In this document: positions 22,430-26,705 of the stretch, piece by piece
How the letters are laid out: each line of letters opens with the position of its first letter
Numbering within the stretch: the stretch's first letter is position 1
Assembly (NCBI GenBank): GCA_002314265.1
Contig: DCEW01000095.1
Span: 1-26,705 of the forward strand
Direction of reading: 5' to 3'
Length of the DNA: 26,705 nucleotides
Source: Flavobacteriales bacterium UBA1820
GTDB lineage: Bacteria; Bacteroidota; Bacteroidia; Flavobacteriales; UBA1820
Position numbers and translations under genes: made by a program
Notes under the pieces: model-generated
What the model was told of the DNA's origin: nothing
Databases searched by the model: none
What the model saw: the letters and a program-made list of their open reading frames with translations, nothing else

Positions 22430-22855
22430 TTACCGGTGGCGGGACTCCATGTAGTCGCGCAGGATCAACGCCGCGCTGGTGCGGTCCAGCAAGCCTTTTT
22501 CCTGGCGGCGGCTTTTCGGCATCCCGCTCGCAGCCAGATCGCGTGCCGCGATGCGCGAGGTGAAGCGTTCGTCGTACCGCTCCACCGGAATGCCCCCCGG
22601 CAGCGTCCGTTCGAGGCGGCCGATGAAATCCCGAATGGCACCTTCGACCTCTACCGGCGCCGCGCACGAGTACGTGTGTCGGGGTAGTCCCACCACGATG
22701 GTCTCCACGTCGTTTTCCCGGCAGTATTGCTCCAGAAAAGCCACGGCCTCTTGCGGAGGCAAGGTGCACAGGGGCGAAGCGATGATCTGCAGCGGGTCGC
22801 TTACTGCGATGCCCGTGCGCTTTTCCCCGTAGTCGATGCCGATCAGGATGCCCAT
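22430..22855 (-). CDS. ruvX: Putative pre-16S rRNA nuclease / Holliday junction resolvase-like YqgF
   Basis: A 141-residue RNase H-fold protein of the YqgF/RuvX family, implicated in 16S rRNA 5'-end maturation. Motifs are GIDYGEKRTGIAVSD near the N-terminus, VVGLPRHTYS in the middle, YDERFTS and a C-terminal LDRTSAALIL with the final acidic residue. Length is normal. ATG 22855 is preferred to a TTG at 22867 because the latter lies inside the proposed -7 promoter box. It is followed by def in the same direction. Confidence 0.93.
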   Translation of the reverse strand: MGILIGIDYGEKRTGIAVSDPLQIIASPLCTLPPQEAVAFLEQYCRENDVETIVVGLPRHTYSCAAPVEVEGAIRDFIGRLERTLPGGIPVERYDERFTSRIAARDLAASGMPKSRRQEKGLLDRTSAALILRDYMESRHR

Positions 22856-22864
22856 GCTCGTGTG

Positions 22865-22897
22865 CAAAATTAGCGTTTTTTACCCTCGGGCGGCAAA
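22865..22897 (-). promoter_or_regulatory. Promoter upstream of ruvX, at the 3' end of maf
   Basis: Read on the minus strand, TTTG (22897-22894) is followed after 21 bp by TAATTTTG (22872-22865), an exact TAnnTTTG match. Transcription would start only a few bases before ATG 22855, giving an almost leaderless mRNA for the ruvX-def-DUF5606 group. Confidence 0.45.
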
Positions 22898-23497
22898 TTT
22901 TTTCAGCCGTTGGTACAGTTGGGCCGTAGGCAGCCCCACCACGTTGTGGTACGACCCCTCGATGGAGGCGATGTGCGTCTCCCCGATCCATTCCTGGATG
23001 GCGTAGGCCCCCGCCTTGTCCAGGGGCGAGAAGCGGGACACGTAGTACCGGATGTCCTGCGGGTCGATGGGCAGGAACGTGACGCGGGTGGCGCAGCAGA
23101 ACGACTCTTCGTCCGTAACGCTGCGCAGGGTAACGCCGGTGAGTACTTCGTGCGTGCGTCCGGAAAGCGCCCGAAGGGTCGCCTCGGCTTCCTGTTCGTC
23201 GCGGGGTTTGCCCAGCGGACGGCCGTCGGCCCATACGAGGGTGTCGGCTCCCACGATGATCTCCTGCGGGGCGAGGGGACCGGCTGCGCGCGCTTTGAGC
23301 CGGCTGAGGTATTGCGCGATCTCCCGCCCGTCGGTCAGCGTGTCGGGGTAGTGTTCCCGGACATCCCCGGTGCGGGCGAGGAACGGGACGCCCAGTTTTT
23401 CGAAAAATTCGATCCGCCGGGGCGACGTGGAAGCCAGCACCAGCGTCCGCCCTTTCAAGGCTTCGGCCAAACTGTTTTCTGTCGCGGGGGTAGCCAT
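22880..23497 (-). CDS. maf: Maf-family nucleoside triphosphate pyrophosphatase
   Basis: A 205-residue Maf protein, which hydrolyses dTTP/UTP or modified nucleotides to monophosphates. It has the N-terminal signature TLVLASTSPRR (about residues 18-28), the conserved EIIVGADTLVW block, the GKPRDEQEA segment and a C-terminal GAYAIQEWIG and SYHNVVGLP block. The dTTP/UTP subtype is the more likely assignment from the AIQ segment. A start at 23524 is also possible; 23497 is chosen because it still leaves a full domain. It follows kdsC by about 30 bp, a pairing that is common in Bacteroidales. Confidence 0.94.
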   Translation of the reverse strand: MATPATENSLAEALKGRTLVLASTSPRRIEFFEKLGVPFLARTGDVREHYPDTLTDGREIAQYLSRLKARAAGPLAPQEIIVGADTLVWADGRPLGKPRDEQEAEATLRALSGRTHEVLTGVTLRSVTDEESFCCATRVTFLPIDPQDIRYYVSRFSPLDKAGAYAIQEWIGETHIASIEGSYHNVVGLPTAQLYQRLKKFAARG

Positions 23498-23529
23498 TTC
23501 TTTATCTTTTTCGCAGGTTCGCATGGGAG

Positions 23530-24063
23530 TTATGCATTGAACCCCTCAAAATCCTCCCCGTACCATTTCCCCTGGGCCTTGAGCACCTGTTCCACCACAT
23601 CCCGTACGCAGCCCGCTCCGCCCGGCAGGGGAGAAACGTATTTGGCTACGGACAGCACATCCTGGCAGGCATCCGCCGGGCAGCAGGGCAGGCCGACGGC
23701 TTTCATCGGGTCGATGTCCGGCACGTCGTCCCCCATGTAGAGCATCTGCTCGAGCGGGATGCCGTATCCGTCGCGGTATTCGAGCAGTTTTTCCAGTTTG
23801 GAGGTGGAGTTGAGGACGATGTCGGTGATGCCCAGGCGGTTGAAGCGGGTCAGGATCGAGTCGTCCCTCCCGCCGGTGATGATGATGATCTTCAGTCCCC
23901 GCCGGGCGGCCAGTTGCAGGGCAAAGCCGTCCTTGACGTTCATCCTGCGGACGAATTCCCCGGTGGGGAATACCGTTACCATGCCGTCGGTCATCACTCC
24001 GTCCACATCGAAGACCAAAGCCCGAATGCGCCCCAGAATATCCTTGTAGTTTTCCGTGTCCAT
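23530..24063 (-). CDS. kdsC: 3-deoxy-D-manno-octulosonate 8-phosphate phosphatase
   Basis: A 177-residue HAD-superfamily phosphatase of the capless KdsC type. It releases phosphate from KDO-8-phosphate in the pathway to the LPS inner core, in the cytoplasm, normally as a tetramer. Motif I FDVDGVMTDG has D19 and D21, motif II is IITGG, the conserved lysine lies in STSKLEKL and motif IV is YMGDDVPD. Length and arrangement are typical of the family. Transcription starts from a -7 box shared with a divergent promoter for miaA, and maf follows. Confidence 0.95.
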   Translation of the reverse strand: MDTENYKDILGRIRALVFDVDGVMTDGMVTVFPTGEFVRRMNVKDGFALQLAARRGLKIIIITGGRDDSILTRFNRLGITDIVLNSTSKLEKLLEYRDGYGIPLEQMLYMGDDVPDIDPMKAVGLPCCPADACQDVLSVAKYVSPLPGGAGCVRDVVEQVLKAQGKWYGEDFEGFNA

Positions 24064-24085
24064 AGCCGAGATTTTTTGCCGTGGA

Positions 24086-24093
24086 CAAAAGTA
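24086..24093 (-). promoter_or_regulatory. -7 element for kdsC
   Basis: On the minus strand TACTTTTG (24093-24086) matches TAnnTTTG exactly and lies 23 bases before the kdsC ATG. No clear TTG is found at the usual upstream distance. Confidence 0.5.
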
Positions 24094-24115
24094 CGGATAA
24101 AACGGCGAACTTTAA

Positions 24116-24123
24116 TACATTTG
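24116..24123 (+). promoter_or_regulatory. -7 element for miaA
   Basis: TACATTTG matches TAnnTTTG exactly. Transcription would start near 24129, which rules out the in-frame start at 24081 and supports ATG 24156. No clear -33 TTG at standard spacing. Confidence 0.5.
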
Positions 24124-24155
24124 CACCGAGTCCCACCACGAATCGCAAAGAACCG

Positions 24156-24986
<831 letters not shown>

Positions 24987-25109
24987 GGGGCAGACGACAC
25001 TCGTTAGGGGCCCTTTCCCTTTTGCTCATCTTCCGCATCGGATTTCATGCTGCCGGCGAGCGCTCGGGGGGGGCGGATTGTCCAGAGCGGTTTTCTGCGC
25101 AGGATAGGA

Positions 25110-25140
25110 TTGCATAAGGAAGGGAAAAATGGTATCTTTG
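25110..25140 (+). promoter_or_regulatory. Promoter for the GIY-YIG gene
   Basis: TTG (25110-25112), a 20-bp spacer and TATCTTTG (25133-25140), an exact TAnnTTTG. Transcription would begin near 25147, giving a leader of about 17 nt. This excludes the longer in-frame start at 25047. Confidence 0.65.
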
Positions 25141-25163
25141 ATGCAACCGGAGTCCGACCAGTT

Positions 25164-25991
25164 ATGGGAAAAACAGTTACTACCTACCTCATCGACGGCG
25201 ATCCGAAAGGAACGCAATATGTTTTTATCAGCAACAAGATTTGCCAGATGTTTGTCATTCCGCGCTCGAACTTGGCCTATTTGAATGAGCAGGAGAAACT
25301 GCACAAGCCGGCTTTTTACATCCTGATCGGAGAAGATGAGGCAACCAAGCCGCAGGCTTATATCGGAGAAACGGAAAATTTCAGAGAACGGATAAAAGAC
25401 CATGACAGCAAAAAAGCCTTTTGGCAAAAAGCGCTTGTCTTTGTCTCCAAGGACGAGGACATGACCAAGGCCGACGTGCAATATCTGGAATACCGTGCGA
25501 TTGCCGAAGCCAAGCTGTCGAACTCGTTCGTGCTCGACGAAAACAAGCAGATCCCCAAAGCGCCCAACCTTCCCGAACATCAGCGGGATGCGATGGAGGA
25601 GTTTTTTGAGGACATTAAGTTTCTGGCGTCGTTTATCGGTTGCGGTATCTTCGAGGTATCCCGCCCCAAGGAAGAGCATCTGTTCTTCGCCAAAGGCCGT
25701 GGATGCGATGCAAAAGGATTTTATAATTCCGCGGGATTCACGGTGCTGAAAGGAAGCGTGATGGCCAAGGATTGCACGCCGTCTTTCTCCTGGAAAGAAA
25801 AGCGGGAGAAGGTGCTTCGGGAATATGCCACTTTTGACAAGGGTGTTTGGACGATGGACTCGGACAAGACATTCTCCAGCCCCAGTACGGCCTCCAATTT
25901 CTGCATGGGTTGCTCCTCAAATGGATGGGTCGAATGGAAAGACAAGGATGGGAATACCCTGGATTCGGTATATAGAAAGCAGTTGAAGTAA
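25164..25991 (+). CDS. GIY-YIG nuclease family protein with C-terminal DUF4357
   Basis: A 275-residue protein. The GIY-YIG nuclease core starts at F51-Y52-I53 and continues with A65-Y66-I67-G68-E69-T70, a downstream Arg-rich helix (NFRERIKDH) and a later Glu in YLEYRAI, matching the catalytic layout of this superfamily. The last 70 residues (TVLKGSVMAKD, FSSPSTASNFCMG, NGWVEWKDKDG) match DUF4357, which is often found in restriction-linked or defence-linked proteins. The first 45 residues are unassigned. It stands alone under its own promoter. The sequence is visibly more AT-rich than its neighbours, which suggests transfer. The target is unknown. Confidence 0.85.
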   Translation: MGKTVTTYLIDGDPKGTQYVFISNKICQMFVIPRSNLAYLNEQEKLHKPAFYILIGEDEATKPQAYIGETENFRERIKDHDSKKAFWQKALVFVSKDEDMTKADVQYLEYRAIAEAKLSNSFVLDENKQIPKAPNLPEHQRDAMEEFFEDIKFLASFIGCGIFEVSRPKEEHLFFAKGRGCDAKGFYNSAGFTVLKGSVMAKDCTPSFSWKEKREKVLREYATFDKGVWTMDSDKTFSSPSTASNFCMGCSSNGWVEWKDKDGNTLDSVYRKQLK

Positions 25992-26097
25992 GCAGGTTAT
26001 GCGGTATGAGCTATGCGGGACAGGGTCGTAAATAAGACTTATTGCGCGCCACTGCTTCCGGTATAGAATAGGAAAGATTCTTTTTGAAGGAAATACC

Positions 26098-26637
26098 ATG
26101 GAAAACAACACATCTTTGTTCTCGAAAGAGGCGAAAAACACTTTGGAGATCGTCCCGGTCGAAGCTCCCTCGATCGGCACCCTGGCAGCCCTTGCCGAGC
26201 AGGTATGGCACGAATGTTTCGCTCACTTGCTCTCCCGGGAGCAGATCGAGTATATGCTCGCCCGTTTTCAGTCGGAAGAAGCCCTCACCCGGCAGATGCA
26301 AAGCGAAGGATATGCGTATTATTTTCTGCGCTGCGGCCGGGAAAACGCCGGGTATTTCGGCATCCGGGAGGATGGCGAAGGGCGCTTGTTTCTGAGCAAA
26401 CTGTACATCCTCCGTGCTTTCCGCGGGAAGGGGCTTTCGAGCGCAGCCTTCGACTTTATGGAAGGGGAGTGCCGCCGCCGGGCTTTGAAGGCCATCTGGC
26501 TCACGGTCAACCGCCACAACGAAACCGCCATCCAGGTGTATCTCCACCGGGGATTCGTCGTCCGGGAAGAAAAAGTGGCCGATATCGGCCACGGTTTTGT
26601 GATGGACGATTTTATCATGGAAAAGGCCTTGTCCTGA
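26098..26637 (+). CDS. GNAT-family N-acetyltransferase
   Basis: A 179-residue acyl-CoA-dependent acetyltransferase. The acetyl-CoA pyrophosphate-binding motif R-x-x-G-x-G/A is present as RAFRGKGL after beta-strand 4 (SKLYIL), followed by the motif-B region IWLTVNRHNETAIQVYLHRGF, where N and Y are typical. The middle of the chain (SEEALTRQMQSEGYAYYF) forms the variable substrate site. Such proteins acetylate small amines, peptides or antibiotics; the substrate here is not readable. It starts at ATG 26098, 106 bp after the GIY-YIG gene, and is followed by a GC-rich hairpin at the window end. Confidence 0.9.
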   Translation: MENNTSLFSKEAKNTLEIVPVEAPSIGTLAALAEQVWHECFAHLLSREQIEYMLARFQSEEALTRQMQSEGYAYYFLRCGRENAGYFGIREDGEGRLFLSKLYILRAFRGKGLSSAAFDFMEGECRRRALKAIWLTVNRHNETAIQVYLHRGFVVREEKVADIGHGFVMDDFIMEKALS

Positions 26638-26681
26638 TCTCTTTCCGGGAGGCCACTCGAAAAACGAGCTGCGGGCAAGCG

Positions 26682-26705
26682 GGGCGGGGCCATTCGGCCC
26701 CGCCC
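26682..26705 (+). terminator. GC-rich hairpin at the window end, probable terminator of the GNAT gene
   Basis: A perfect 10-bp stem (26682-26691 with 26696-26705) closes an ATTC loop about 45 bp after the GNAT stop. The window ends at the last stem base, so the T run that would prove a terminator cannot be seen. Confidence 0.6.

Noticed and set aside
22308..23234. Long N-terminal extension of the peptide deformylase frame
   Set aside because: It overlaps ruvX and maf in other frames and lacks homology; the deformylase begins at ATG 22307.
26031..26043. Short inverted repeat AATAAG-A-CTTATT before the GNAT gene
   Set aside because: Six-base arms in AT-rich sequence are expected by chance, and no promoter element is placed around it.

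Overview
The window looks like the chromosome of a GC-rich Bacteroidales bacterium. A Rikenellaceae or Alistipes-like organism is my best guess, made without any database search. The evidence is repeated Bacteroidetes-type -7 promoter boxes (TAnnTTTG), Bacteroidetes-typical families (GSCFA, DUF5606, DUF4136 lipoprotein), ATP-dependent PEP carboxykinase, and start codons mostly lacking Shine-Dalgarno sequences.

Layout. Positions 1-63 hold the 3' end of a tRNA and its terminator. A promoter then drives an MBL-fold hydrolase and a GSCFA protein, followed by a lipoprotein/outer-membrane barrel pair that ends at a strong terminator (to about 3.77 kb). From 3.9 to 12.95 kb everything is on the minus strand: copA with a small HMA copper chaperone, a secreted C69 dipeptidase, an unknown exported protein, a HAD phosphatase, a Sua5/YciO/YrdC protein, a FAH-family protein and pckA. 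From 13.18 to 19.80 kb a seven-gene plus-strand operon follows. After it come a DUF2490-like barrel and a bidirectional terminator. Next is a minus-strand housekeeping block (kdsC, maf, ruvX, def, DUF5606 and an unknown gene). The last part has plus-strand miaA, a GIY-YIG/DUF4357 protein and a GNAT acetyltransferase.

The centrepiece is the operon hdrC-hdrB-hdrA-flxD-flxC-flxB-flxA. It encodes a complete soluble heterodisulfide-reductase core (HdrABC), an MvhD-like [2Fe-2S] adaptor, two dicluster ferredoxin-like proteins and an NAD(P)H/FAD reductase with a C-terminal [2Fe-2S] site. This is the composition of the FlxABCD-HdrABC complex known from Desulfovibrio, proposed to couple NADH oxidation to reduction of both ferredoxin and a disulfide by flavin-based electron bifurcation. 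Here the gene order is the mirror image of flxABCD-hdrABC as I recall it. No hydrogenase, formate dehydrogenase, DsrC or methanogenic partner is visible, so the disulfide substrate in this organism is open. All cluster and flavin motifs I checked are intact.

Coding calls rest on family motifs and gene context read by eye. Promoter and operator calls are pattern matches without experimental support.
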